Source: Metarhizium brunneum (lineage: Eukaryota; Ascomycota; Sordariomycetes; Hypocreales; Clavicipitaceae). Taken from it: a stretch of 64,000 nt of DNA. The position numbers and the translations under genes were made by a program. The stretch lies in contig NC_089426.1 of NCBI RefSeq assembly GCF_013426205.1, forward strand, positions 1,426,001 through 1,490,000. Direction: 5' to 3'. Shown piece by piece: positions 55,038 through 64,000 of the stretch. Numbering within the stretch: the stretch's first letter is position 1; the number at the start of each line of letters is the position of its first letter. Under the pieces are notes generated by a model. That model had not been told where the DNA came from, made no database searches, and worked only from the letters and a program-made list of their open reading frames with translations.

Positions 55038-56402
55038 ATGGGATACGCATGCCAGTTCAGAAAAGTCGTCCTCTCCAGGACAAGGTCAGAAGACGACTTG
55101 GCAATCGTCGCACGGCTGCTGGATGCCTCCAAAGATTCGGATTACTTTGCATACGAGCGCGAAAACAGGTGGCATCTCGGCATTGGCAGTCGGGCTTCGC
55201 TATTTGTCGACTCCACAGGTACCTCTGTGACGACAATGGCAAATGAATCCATTTGCGAGCCCGTGACAGAGAGCATTGCCACCATGGCAAGGCACTTTGT
55301 TGCCAAATATTCGTCGAATGGAGGCCGAGTATTCGGCCAGGCGGGCTTCAACTACGCCGCATTCACACGCGGGCTGGCCTTTACGCCTGGGAAATGGCCG
55401 CTCCTCAGTCTCATGGTTCCCAGCGTGGAAGTCACTATTTCGAGCGACTGCATCGCCGTCTCTGGAGACGATGCGGAGCGAATCGAACACGCGGTGAAGC
55501 TCATTGCGGGGGGGCCGGGTGCGCCGCAAGCACAGAGGCAGATGGAGGTTGATCTCGACTCTGCCAGCGGCGAGTACATTGATCGCGTACGAAGGGGCAT
55601 CTCCGAGATCAAAGCCGGCAAGTACAAGAAGGTCATTCTGTCCCGCGCCATCGATCTCGGCGAGGAGGTCGACATGGTTGGAACGCTCGTCAGGGGCCGG
55701 CGGCGCAACACCCCCAAGCGCAGCTTCTCGATCAATCACGCCGGGTTCCAGGCCACGGGGTTCAGTCCCGAGCTCGTCATGGCACTGCAAGACGGCAAGG
55801 TCGTCACCGAGCCGCTGGCCGGTACGCGGGCACACACGGGCTCCGCCGCCGAACGCAAGGCGCTCAAGCGAAACCTCGAAAGCGACGCCAAGGAAATTGT
55901 CGAGCATGTCATCTCTGTCAAGGAGGCGATAGAGGAAGTGCGCCGCTTTAGCACCGAGGGTTCGACCGTGGTGGAAGACTTTATGACGACGCGTGTGCGC
56001 GGACATGTGCAACACCTGGGCTCACGGGTCACGGGGTGTTTGGAGCAGGGCCAGGACGGCTGGGATGCGTTCGACATGCTCTTCCCGTCCATCACGGCCT
56101 CGGGCATTCCCAAGCAGGACTCGCTTGACGCTATTGCGCGGCTGGAAACCCGGCCCAGGGAGCTGTACTCGGGGGCCATCTTGATGATTGACGATGCGGG
56201 CTTATTTGAGGCAAGTTTGGTCTTGCGGACCGTGTTTCAGAATGGCAGTCAGCGATGGGTGCAGGCCGGCGCGGGTGTCATTGAGATGTCGACGCCGGAG
56301 AGGGAGCTGTTGGAGACGTGTGAAAAACTCGCCACCATCGCGCCGTTTGTGGTTGCGGCCGAGACGGTGACACCTGAGGGTTGTTGTAATGGGAAAGAGT
56401 GA
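55038..56402 (+). CDS. Chorismate-utilising enzyme, salicylate/isochorismate synthase-like
   Basis: A single intronless frame of 454 residues from an ATG in good context. It is of the Irp9/MbtI/YbtS type of chorismate-binding enzymes that turn chorismate via isochorismate into salicylate, in bacteria mostly for siderophores. Visible core motifs: KYKKVILSRAIDL with Lys198 in the position of the water-activating base, GFQATGFSPELVM, TEPLAGTRA with Glu258 as likely acid, DAKEIVEHVISVKEAI, VQHLGSRVTG, RPRELYSGAI and QAGAGVIEMSTPERELLET. The general base Lys distinguishes it from anthranilate and aminodeoxychorismate synthases. No transit peptide is obvious. The gene is GC-rich, unlike its flanks, and stands alone without NRPS or siderophore genes. 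A bacterial origin is possible. Whether it releases salicylate or isochorismate cannot be read. Confidence 0.88.
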   Translation: MGYACQFRKVVLSRTRSEDDLAIVARLLDASKDSDYFAYERENRWHLGIGSRASLFVDSTGTSVTTMANESICEPVTESIATMARHFVAKYSSNGGRVFGQAGFNYAAFTRGLAFTPGKWPLLSLMVPSVEVTISSDCIAVSGDDAERIEHAVKLIAGGPGAPQAQRQMEVDLDSASGEYIDRVRRGISEIKAGKYKKVILSRAIDLGEEVDMVGTLVRGRRRNTPKRSFSINHAGFQATGFSPELVMALQDGKVVTEPLAGTRAHTGSAAERKALKRNLESDAKEIVEHVISVKEAIEEVRRFSTEGSTVVEDFMTTRVRGHVQHLGSRVTGCLEQGQDGWDAFDMLFPSITASGIPKQDSLDAIARLETRPRELYSGAILMIDDAGLFEASLVLRTVFQNGSQRWVQAGAGVIEMSTPERELLETCEKLATIAPFVVAAETVTPEGCCNGKE

Positions 56403-56994
56403 GCATTGCTAGATTTTCTCGTACACTGCCCCTTTTCCAGGTTGGATTTTGCAAATCGACATCTCACATTGGCATGGTTTCATATACATTATGTCTTGGC
56501 GAATTACAGGGGGAAAGACGCTGTACTTGGTCATTTGTTGCAGCCAGAATAGAATGTTTGTCGTCGTTGTGATGTCGGAGTAGAGAACAAATCTCCCCAG
56601 CAGTCATCGGGCCCCAATGAGCCAAACTGCGGGGCAAAGTGACTGGCTGTGCTTGACGCCGTCTAGTCAATTGGTCGCGTGCTGCCAAGTGTGACATGCA
56701 CTTGTCAACGGTGTCACAAGATTTAGGGGGTCAACGGTCAATAGTACCGAGTACGTACGAACACACAATTTGAAAGTCAATATTGATACGGCGTCAACGG
56801 CCACGCCCATTTTTTTGGTGCGACAACCTGAAGGTCACGTAACCCAACCCCGCCCAGTCACCCCAGCCTCAACACCAACAGACAACCAGACTCATTGTAA
56901 CCCAAACCATCTTGGTGCCCGCTTGAGAAACTGTCGCGCTCTAGGAAGCTTAAAAAAACCCTCCTGCGCCTTAAGTCCAAAATAATCTGCAGAA
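56403..56994. other. Intergenic, no gene seen
   Basis: A 590-bp stretch; the right part should be the promoter of the small gene that follows. Nothing recognisable. Confidence 0.5.
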
Positions 56995-57302
56995 ATGCCG
57001 GCCACAGATGCTCTCCGTGAGTCTTATGTTCTCAATCCCTCCTCATCTCCACCCTGCAATCACGACACCATAGCTAATTTTCAGGCTTAGAGCCCTCCCT
57101 AACCAAGGCGGAGCGTCAAATTTGCAAAGAATACGGCGGCTGGACCAATTTTATGCAGTCCATGGGGCTTAAGCCGTGGGATTCCGATGACGCGGAAGAG
57201 GGCAAGGCTATCCTAGCCGCATTTGCGAGGAGAGACAAAGAAGAAGAGGATAAAGCTGCCAACAACAAAACCAATTCCAGTAGCGGCTCTAAAAGTGGTT
57301 AA
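56995..57302 (+). CDS. Small conserved fungal protein, 79 residues
   Basis: Two exons, 56995-57016 and 57085-57302; a 68-bp intron (GTGAGT...GCTAATTTTCAG) splits an Arg codon. The product has 79 residues: MPATDALR, then LTKAERQICKEYGGWTNFMQ and GLKPWDSDDAEEGKAILAAF, ending in a Lys/Glu/Asn/Ser-rich tail. The KEYGGW-TNFM-GLKPW block with an E-G-K-A-I-L helix is something I recall in short ascomycete proteins of unknown function. Too small for simple ORF detection, but splice sites and codon pattern support it. Confidence 0.75.
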
Positions 57303-58429
57303 GAAGGGAATTTCCATATACGGAGTGGCAAGAATCAGGTGACACCGAATTTCTAGACGCACCTATTTGGCCTGTACGGTTTTGTCTCAAATGGCATCCT
57401 GGAAGTACAATGGGCAGCACTAAGCCTTGTACTGGCCACGCTTACTTACGGACTATATAATTGATGGAAACGTGTAAAGTCGACGTCTTTGCAGTTTTAC
57501 AATAAAAAATGTGCCACTTGCACAGAGGACCATGCCCCTTCCGGCCGGAAACTAGCCACGCTGAATTCCTTGCCACTAACAGCACACTCACCTTAGGGCA
57601 TAGTGCGACGATTTATCGATCCTGTGAAGAAGACTACTGCATGTGAAATGGCGTCCGAAAATGATGGCGAAACGACCCGCGAGTTTTCAGATCAGAAGGG
57701 AGGGAGCTTCAACATTTGTTTCTTCGGCTGCTTTGATATGGATGCTGCATGGGGATTCTTTTTGGCCATTTACAAGCTTGTAGAACAAGTCATGACTCGA
57801 CTTTAAATGGCCAAGGCCGCACTACATATCTCAGGAGGCAAGGCCTACTCAATGATGATCAGCCACGACAGATCCGAGAAGTCCTCGAAAGAACGAAGCA
57901 TTCAGTGTGAAAAGACTTTCCAACGTGTAGTAAGCAGCACCAGCTGTATCGAAGGCAAGTATTTTATTGACATTAAGTATTTCACCCTCGCTCTTAGTCC
58001 TGTAATTCTGCCAGCTTGTTCCAGGGTGACAATCTGCATTGGGAAGGCTTGATGTTAATGCTGTTGTTCTATAGAGTAGGGGTACGTTGTCCCTTGAATA
58101 CACAAACTGTCTGGCCAATGACGATTGCGTCCCAAAATAGCACTTTCCAGATCTGGCAGGTACAACATGGTCCAGCTGATCAATCGTTGCATCCTTGTTC
58201 CTGTCGGCACAATCGGCAACTACCGAATTGCGCCGTGGGCACGATTAATACCCGATGACAACTGGCTATGTTATAAGGATAAAAGAAGCTTATGAGTCTA
58301 ATAGTACACTGCCCCTCCATCAGAGACATCGAGGCACTCCGACTGGCGTCATGCTGCTTCTCACATTGTGCTTTTTTGCAATCAGTGTCTACGTCTCTTG
58401 AACAGGGGCGAAGCCGTACAGTCTGTCAG
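57303..58429. other. Intergenic, no gene seen
   Basis: May contain decayed sequence of the propeptide of the metalloprotease pseudogene that follows, but I cannot recognise it. Short open frames only. Confidence 0.4.
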
Positions 58430-59510
58430 CTCACCATGATTTTATGAAAAATAGCTACAATGCTAGGGACCAAGGATACGGCAACAACTCGTCACAACGG
58501 CAAAACCTGGTCGGCGTTGGTGCAAAGAAGGACGTCAAGGTTGAGGCCAAACAAGGCAAGGGAAACTTTGTCCTTACTGGCACCACTGGCGCTGCAAACC
58601 ATCCCAATGCCAAGCTTGTCTATCTTCGCAAGAAGGATGGTAAACTGGCCCTCACCTGGCGGGTGGAAACCGACGTTCGTGACAACTGGCTTCTGAGCTA
58701 CGTCGACGCGTATCACTCAGGCATGATTCACAATGTCGTTGATTGCGTTTCTGATCTCGCAACCTACCAAGTCTACCTCTGGACCGTCAATGATGCCACC
58801 GAGTGCGGCAGAACCTCCTTGAATGACCGCTGGAATACGGCCGCTTCGCCATTCATGTGATTGAGTGACGGCCAGAACAACTACACCACCACTCGGCGGC
58901 AACAATGCCATTGCCCAGAATAATCCTACAGGCGCAAGGACTATAAGAACAACTACCGACCTGACAGCCCCAATGACACCTTTATGTGTCCTTACGATCC
59001 ATCACAGAGCGACCCCACAGGCTACAAGGACGCATCCATCACACAGCTCTTCTTCACGGCCAACAAGTACCATGACTTGCTCTACGTGCTGGGCTTGGAC
59101 GAAAAAAGAGGCAACTTCCAAGGCAAATAATCACGGCAATGGCGGGCAAGGCAACGATGCCGTAGTACTATTCTCGCAAGACGGCTCCGGCACGAACAAT
59201 GCCAACGTCGTTGTGCACGAGTACACCCACGGCCGTAAGCAAACAATTCCCACCACCGTCCTCACTCTCAACCTTTATACCTGACCAAAGCAAGAGTATC
59301 TACTCACCTGACCGGCGGGTCCAGCAACTCCGGCTGTCTCAAGGGCCTCGAATCGGGCGGCATGGGCGAGGGATGGTCCGACTTGATGGCCACGACGAGC
59401 TCCGGAAGACCCTTACCGAGCGTTGGCTCGGCCAGAATGCCCAGTACGACGAGCAGAATCGCACCGAGGACTTTACTGTGCCCAGTGGTGTCCGCCAGTC
59501 TTGAGCCACC
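58430..59510 (+). pseudogene. M36 fungalysin metalloprotease pseudogene
   Basis: Pieces of a secreted fungalysin-type zinc protease are recognisable in order but in different frames. First a stretch with DGKLALTWRVETDVRDNWL and VDAYHSG (end of propeptide), read in one frame up to a TGA at 58858-58860 where the family has Trp. Then the same frame continues as [11 protein letters not shown], shifts to NNAIAQNNP, and shifts again to [14 protein letters not shown] and [19 protein letters not shown], ending in a stop. A further frame gives [19 protein letters not shown] and the zinc motif HEYTH (59216-59230); another gives [22 protein letters not shown]. The part between GTNNAN and HEYTH is deleted relative to the family and the C-terminal half is absent. 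Signal peptide and most of the propeptide are missing. Clearly non-functional. Confidence 0.85.
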
Positions 59511-60074
59511 GGGGAACTTGCATGGTCGACCATCCGGGGTAGTATGGTGAAAGCGAGGCAATGAGGAATTGGTGCCGACTTTGCCGCTGGGACCTTTGTC
59601 GGGATGGATTGTTCTATATAAAGTATACTTATGTTGTATGTAGTTTCCGATTCTCTACGCAAATATTTCAAGATGGTATATATTGAACACTATACGATTC
59701 GGCAATTGTACAAAAGACCTTGTTCTACGAGAAACATGCACCACTCGCTGTAAGCAGTCCGTATTCTGGTTTATCAAGGAGTATCAATATTCCCAACTCA
59801 TCTCATGTTCCTCGGTGTCAGAATACTCTCCGCACGTTGGGTTGGCATCGTATATCGAGTCGCGAAAAATCCACAAGTGGTAGCCAACGGCTGTTGATGT
59901 CATGGTGATGACAAGATGACAAGTCCAGCATTGCAAGCCTACCGGGATCTGGCATCTTTCTGGATCATTGAATGACGACTTTCCCATGGCCATAGTCAAG
60001 ATCAAACTCCACGAACAACCAGCAAAGCCAAGCAACTCGACGATATTGCAAATCATAGAATACAAAATATCAAA
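59511..60074. other. Intergenic, no gene seen
   Basis: Between the two pseudogenes. A 90-codon minus-strand frame (60056-59784) has no family resemblance. Confidence 0.4.
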
Positions 60075-60458
60075 ATGCCTTTGCGCGCCTCAAAATCAGC
60101 CCGTGGTGCTCGGGGTCGCGGACGCTGATGTGGCCCGAGATGCCCTCTGTGAATCCTACGCGCGCCCGGTTGCAAAACACGGCCGCCATGTAGGAACGAC
60201 AATGTGCTTCCGGTGCTCGTGGAACGACGGGAACTTGGGGATTCCCGAGATGCAGTCAGCCTATCTGAAGGCAAGAGGGGAGAAAAAAAGAGAAGAGCTC
60301 GTCGTACCCTTGAGCTGGTTCGGTCCACGGCCAAGACTATCAACCTCAACCTCCACCTCCATCTCGGCTTCCTCGTCTGCCCTCGTGTCCATCGTGACGA
60401 TACTCGTCTGGGACAGACTCTCGGTAGCAGTGCCCGTAATGGTGGTAGGCGGCGCCAT
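60075..60458 (-). pseudogene. Class II aldolase/adducin gene fragment
   Basis: Minus-strand DNA starting at ATG 60458 (MAPPTTITGTATES, then an acidic stretch). A likely intron follows (near 60310-60265, GTACGA...CTTCAG), then a frame giving [15 protein letters not shown]. One base out of frame after that comes [20 protein letters not shown] followed by [10 protein letters not shown] and a stop. These match the start of fungal class II aldolase/adducin-domain proteins, where P-x-F-x-x-x-x-x-H-R leads into [27 protein letters not shown]. The frameshift lies around 60190-60200 and nothing of the remaining two thirds (metal site HxH, C-terminal His) follows. So this is a truncated, shifted remnant. 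Confidence 0.65.
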
Positions 60459-61677
60459 TTCCAACCCCGTGTGTGCCCAATATTCGCCCTTGAAACATGT
60501 CAAATCATGTATCGTGAACCGGGCAGGAGCAAATAGATAATGCAAGCTCTCTATCCGTTTATTCCCACGCACAAAATCGGCTAGCATTCCCCCGCCGCGG
60601 CCATGGTCCGGTAGATCAATTCGTCGGCCGAGAGTGGCGGCGGGAGGGTGCCGAACATGTCGTGATGACGAGAGACACTGTACATACGTGACTGGTGGGT
60701 GATGATGGGGTGAGCATGCGCGACCTGCGACAAGCAGACGGTACACGGCGGTGTCATCGTTCATGTACACTGAGCGAGACCAAGTTGAGAATCATCCCTC
60801 AACGTTCTCGTACCTCTTGACGACGAGTCATCGAGGTCGATTCAATGGCGGAACAAAGCAAAGTATGGCAGGAAAGAAACATATATTACGTACGGAATCT
60901 AACAGGGTTCCTACAGAATCATCACTTGCGTCTTGTCAGGCTAGCGCCTATAAACATGCCAGGTTGAGAAAAAAGATTGTCTTTATTGTCTATACAGGTC
61001 CAAACTCTTACAAGAAATTCCTGCACAGGCACAAAGACACCAACTGTACACCAAGTCCACCTCTTACCCTGGCATACATCTGTTTTTTTCGCATCTATCA
61101 GAAACGACGACCGTGTGCGCCGAACAACGCGATACACAGCAGTTGCTTCATGTAGACTACTCTCCTTCACACTGTTTTACTCCTCCCAAGATAGAAATAT
61201 TAAGAAAGAAAAAGAAAAGACAGATCCAAGACTAGGTGTCACAGTGTCATAATAAAAAGTAGTAGTAATTGGGACACCAGAATAAGAGCTCGAAGAGTAA
61301 AACCGCCAAACAGTGCTCTAGATTCCACAAATGGGTGTCCCAAGCACGCCGCTGAAGAATCATTTCGTTGTCGAGACAAACACAGGCCTGCCCGTCGCGT
61401 AAATGATGGAGAACGTCACAGACCCTGTGATGCTGTGCAAATGAGTCAAAGGCGAATCAAGAACGTCCGCCGCGGAAACATTCATGATAACATTGGTTTT
61501 CGTCACGCCCTTCAGAATTGGTATGCATCAATAATCCAACATTAGACATGACCACACTCTAGCCCACATAACAATCCAAGAATGATTTCTCCCGAGAGGG
61601 TATCGAAGTTGAAAAATGGCACCAACTGGCATAGATGCGATAGTAATATCAACAAAATTCCGTACGTATATATCCCA
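60459..61677. other. Intergenic, no gene seen
   Basis: Holds the promoter side of the aldolase fragment and the 3' flank of the MSB2-like gene. Overlapping short frames only. Confidence 0.45.
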
Positions 61678-64000
61678 TCAGTTCCAGCCCAGAGAGTTCT
61701 CCGTAGCGACAGGAGCGGAGATATTGGCGGTGCGTCCAGAGTGGCCACCACTGGCGTGTGAATCCCGACCTCCAGTGCCACCATACGTTGAACCATCACG
61801 GCTCAAGAGAGCGCCACCCATGAGAGCAGGGCTAGCATTGTCGTTGTACCTCATCTCAGGCGAACCTTGGCCGCTAACGATGGAACTGGCTCGACGGTGG
61901 CCCTGTCGCTTGCGCTTGTAACGTCGAGCGACAATAAACATGGCAGCACCGTACAAGGCACAAAAGCCTACAGCCGCAACAGCAATGCCGGCAGTGGTAG
62001 CCTTCTGTTTGGGAGTTTGGTCGCCCTGGTTACCAGAGCCGAAGGCGTCATTGCCGTTGCCATTGCTGTTGTTGCTGTTGCCGTCGTTGCCGGAGCCGGG
62101 ACCCCCGTTATCAGTTGAAGAACCATCATTGAGTTCACCAGTGGGAGAAATTGTAGAATCAATGTAGCTTGCAAATTGATGTAGAACTGGGTCGCGATTT
62201 TGGTAGATAGCTGAGGAGGGTGTTTTCAGGTTGGCTGCTAGAGCTGGAAGTAGAGCCTTTGTGTAGTTCATCCTGGCAAGAGTGGTGACGAAGCCTCTCG
62301 TGGCCAGTGTGTTGTAAGGAGCCAGCTCCGTGACAGGCAGCTGGTCAGCGGGAAGCCCGCAAGCACTGGAGAGAACATCTGGCAAGTACTTGAAGATCTG
62401 AGAGGCGGCCATGGTATCATTAGCAAGAAAGAGGTAGTGGAGGGTGTAATTGAAGGCGATATGAATAGGAACGGCGCCCTCGAGTACAGGCGGTTTTTTA
62501 TCACCATCAGTATCAGGTCGAATAACTCTGGGTACGGTGGACGGCAGAGCCTGCAACGAGGTTTCAGTCGGGTTTGAAGTAGGCGATGAGAACGAGAAAG
62601 TCGTGGGCTCGATAATAACAGTGGTCGGCAGCCAGTTGTCTGTGTTTGGCAATGTGGCAGTGGGTCGAATGCTCGTCACCTCTACTCCGGTGGTCGTCGA
62701 TGGTGCGACAGTACTTGTAAAATCGGACTTTGTCGTAGGAACAACTGTGTCGATATTGGAAGTAGTCGTCGGGCCCACAATAACAGTTGAGTTGTCATTC
62801 GGTACGGAAATTGGCGTGGTCGGCACTGACGTAGCGGTGCCTGTAGGAGGCTCAGAAATGGTACCGTTGGTAATAGGAACATCAGTCGCAGTAGGAGCAC
62901 TAGTAGGGGCACTAGAGACAGTTCCGGAGCTGGTCGAAGTGCTGTTGCCGATGGGAACGTCCGTTGTGGTTGCAGTTGGGGAGTTCGTGATGATCGAACC
63001 AGACGATGACGAAGTGGCAGTTACAGGGACTTCAGTCGAAGTAGCGTTAGGGAGCGATCCAGAGCCAGATGTGGTCGTCGTTGAACCTGGAAGGGGAAGC
63101 AAAGAAGTCAAGGAAGGCAGAAGACCTGTGGAAGGCTCTGTGGTCGGGGCAGCTTGCGTGGTAGAATTCTGTGGGATGGGCTGCTCAGGAGAGCTCGTGC
63201 TTGTGCTCGATATTGAAGTGCCAGTTTGCTCAGGTGAGTTTGTCTTCGTGCTCGCGCTCGTGCTCGCGCTCGAGGAGCCTGGCAAAAGGCTGCTAAGCAG
63301 TGTCCCGATAGGATCCAATATGCCACCGCTTGTGGTAGTCGGGGTCGTGTCCGACACGGTGTTGTTGCCAACAAGCGTATCAACAGTAGTAGACTTGGTG
63401 GCAGGTTCGCCTGTCTTCGTAGGCTTGTCCACGGTAATAGGCGTGGTAGGTTTGGTCTCCGGCGTAGTATTGTTGGTGACAGCTGGATCGACGGATGTTT
63501 GCTTAGGTGGCTCGCCCGTTGGAATAGGATCCTTCGCAGTAGCAGGTGTGGGAGGGTTGGTTTCAGGCACAGTGCTGTTGCTGGCAGAGGCGTCGACAGA
63601 TGTCACCTTGGGAGAGTCGACGGTCGTCTTCTTTGAAGGCTCGACGGTCGTCTTAGGCTCGCTCGTGGACGATACAATCCCCGTAGGACCAATGACAATA
63701 CCAGGCTCGGTCGAGGGTCTTGCACGCGCGCTTGAACTTGTTTTAGACTCATTGATCTTTGAAGTGGGCAAAACGGTCTCCTTGGGCAACCCAGATCCGG
63801 ACGAGCCGCCTGGAGTAGGGGTGCTGTCAACAGCAACTGTGGGAACAGGGGGTTTCTCTGTCGTGCTCGACTTTTGTGGTGAATCTGAACCAAGAATCTC
63901 GGAGATGAGGTCGCTTAACAAATCCCGCCTGGTCGAAGATGAAGAGGTCGTCGTCGTCGTCGTCGTGACATGAGGCGTGGATGACGAAACCTTACTCGTG
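61678..64000 (-). CDS. MSB2: MSB2-like signalling mucin, partial (5' end outside window)
   Basis: The frame is open from the right edge to the TGA at 61678-61680, so at least 773 residues are encoded and the start lies outside. From N to C: a Ser/Thr/Pro-rich mucin region of about 480 residues with a Thr run at the edge. It includes three imperfect ~35-residue repeats (63360-63610) of the pattern VD-x4-NxT-x-ETxPxTP...GEPxK. Then comes a folded extracellular domain (VPIHIAFNYTLHYLFLAND, LPADQLPVTELAPYNTLATR), a short Asn/Gly/Asp linker, one membrane segment (AGIAVAAVGFCALYGAAMFIVA) with an RRYKRKR stop-transfer, and a cytosolic tail ending PALMGGALLSRDGSTYGG ... ENSLGWN. The tail is that of MSB2 in Hypocreales, a sensor upstream of Cdc42 and the filamentous-growth/pathogenicity MAP-kinase pathway. 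Confidence 0.9.
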   Translation of the reverse strand, partial: TSKVSSSTPHVTTTTTTTSSSSTRRDLLSDLISEILGSDSPQKSSTTEKPPVPTVAVDSTPTPGGSSGSGLPKETVLPTSKINESKTSSSARARPSTEPGIVIGPTGIVSSTSEPKTTVEPSKKTTVDSPKVTSVDASASNSTVPETNPPTPATAKDPIPTGEPPKQTSVDPAVTNNTTPETKPTTPITVDKPTKTGEPATKSTTVDTLVGNNTVSDTTPTTTSGGILDPIGTLLSSLLPGSSSASTSASTKTNSPEQTGTSISSTSTSSPEQPIPQNSTTQAAPTTEPSTGLLPSLTSLLPLPGSTTTTSGSGSLPNATSTEVPVTATSSSSGSIITNSPTATTTDVPIGNSTSTSSGTVSSAPTSAPTATDVPITNGTISEPPTGTATSVPTTPISVPNDNSTVIVGPTTTSNIDTVVPTTKSDFTSTVAPSTTTGVEVTSIRPTATLPNTDNWLPTTVIIEPTTFSFSSPTSNPTETSLQALPSTVPRVIRPDTDGDKKPPVLEGAVPIHIAFNYTLHYLFLANDTMAASQIFKYLPDVLSSACGLPADQLPVTELAPYNTLATRGFVTTLARMNYTKALLPALAANLKTPSSAIYQNRDPVLHQFASYIDSTISPTGELNDGSSTDNGGPGSGNDGNSNNSNGNGNDAFGSGNQGDQTPKQKATTAGIAVAAVGFCALYGAAMFIVARRYKRKRQGHRRASSIVSGQGSPEMRYNDNASPALMGGALLSRDGSTYGGTGGRDSHASGGHSGRTANISAPVATENSLGWN

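Noticed and set aside
55200..56015. Minus-strand open frame (271 codons) opposite the salicylate-synthase-like gene
   Set aside because: Shadow of a GC-rich coding strand; no domain.
62537..63973. Long plus-strand open frame (478 codons) opposite the MSB2-like gene
   Set aside because: It is the mirror of a Ser/Thr/Pro-rich repeat; Val/Gly/Glu-rich composition, no conserved motif, and the minus frame has a clear family with membrane segment and tail.

Overview
The window is nuclear DNA of a filamentous ascomycete. Genes are split by short GT-AG introns (50-135 bp) with CTAAC/CTGAC-type branch points. There is an intron-containing tRNA-Phe, and the gene set fits the Hypocreales (Clavicipitaceae-like, e.g. 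Metarhizium or Pochonia): CipC, an MSB2 signalling mucin, a sedolisin, a GH75 chitosanase, a decayed M36 fungalysin and long intergenic spaces. The genus is an inference; no marker gene proves it.

Left part (1-20.7 kb) is mostly housekeeping: tRNA-Phe, allantoinase (with a 12-bp minisatellite inside the CDS), the divergent pair COQ1 and VMA12-like, an ESCO-type zinc-finger protein without acetyltransferase domain, an RBR-like N-terminal fragment, an APH-family kinase, a small possible permuted-papain-fold protein, a secreted cupin, an ankyrin protein whose start codon is split by an intron, and two adjacent low-complexity/conserved hypothetical genes. A 3.6-kb gene-free stretch follows.

Middle part (24.3-37 kb) is rich in secreted or lipid-linked enzymes: a sedolisin, a broken exonuclease-like gene, a divergent chitosanase / lysozyme-like pair, CipC, an NPC2/ML lipid-transfer protein, and a DszC-like acyl-CoA-dehydrogenase-fold flavoprotein.

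Accessory block (38.4-47 kb) is the most unusual part. A vWA-domain protein and a small Q/N/G-rich protein, encoded tail to tail, share three 8-residue N[C/Y]G[N/D]T repeats. That small protein also shares a Gly-rich ~45-residue module with a second small protein made of two such modules. Between and beside them lie a cutinase-family hydrolase lacking a signal peptide and a glycine-rich-domain-like (GRDP) protein. The layout resembles fungal amyloid-signalling gene pairs, but no such function is shown by sequence alone.

Right part (47.8-64 kb): an MFS sugar transporter, a 5-kb gene-poor stretch, an intronless salicylate/isochorismate-synthase-like gene (a horizontal-transfer candidate), a tiny conserved protein, an M36 metalloprotease pseudogene, a class II aldolase/adducin gene fragment, and the 3' portion of an MSB2-like mucin gene running off the right edge.

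The 9-mer TACGGAGTA / TACTCCGTA occurs at least 14 times, always between genes, against about 0.5 expected by chance.
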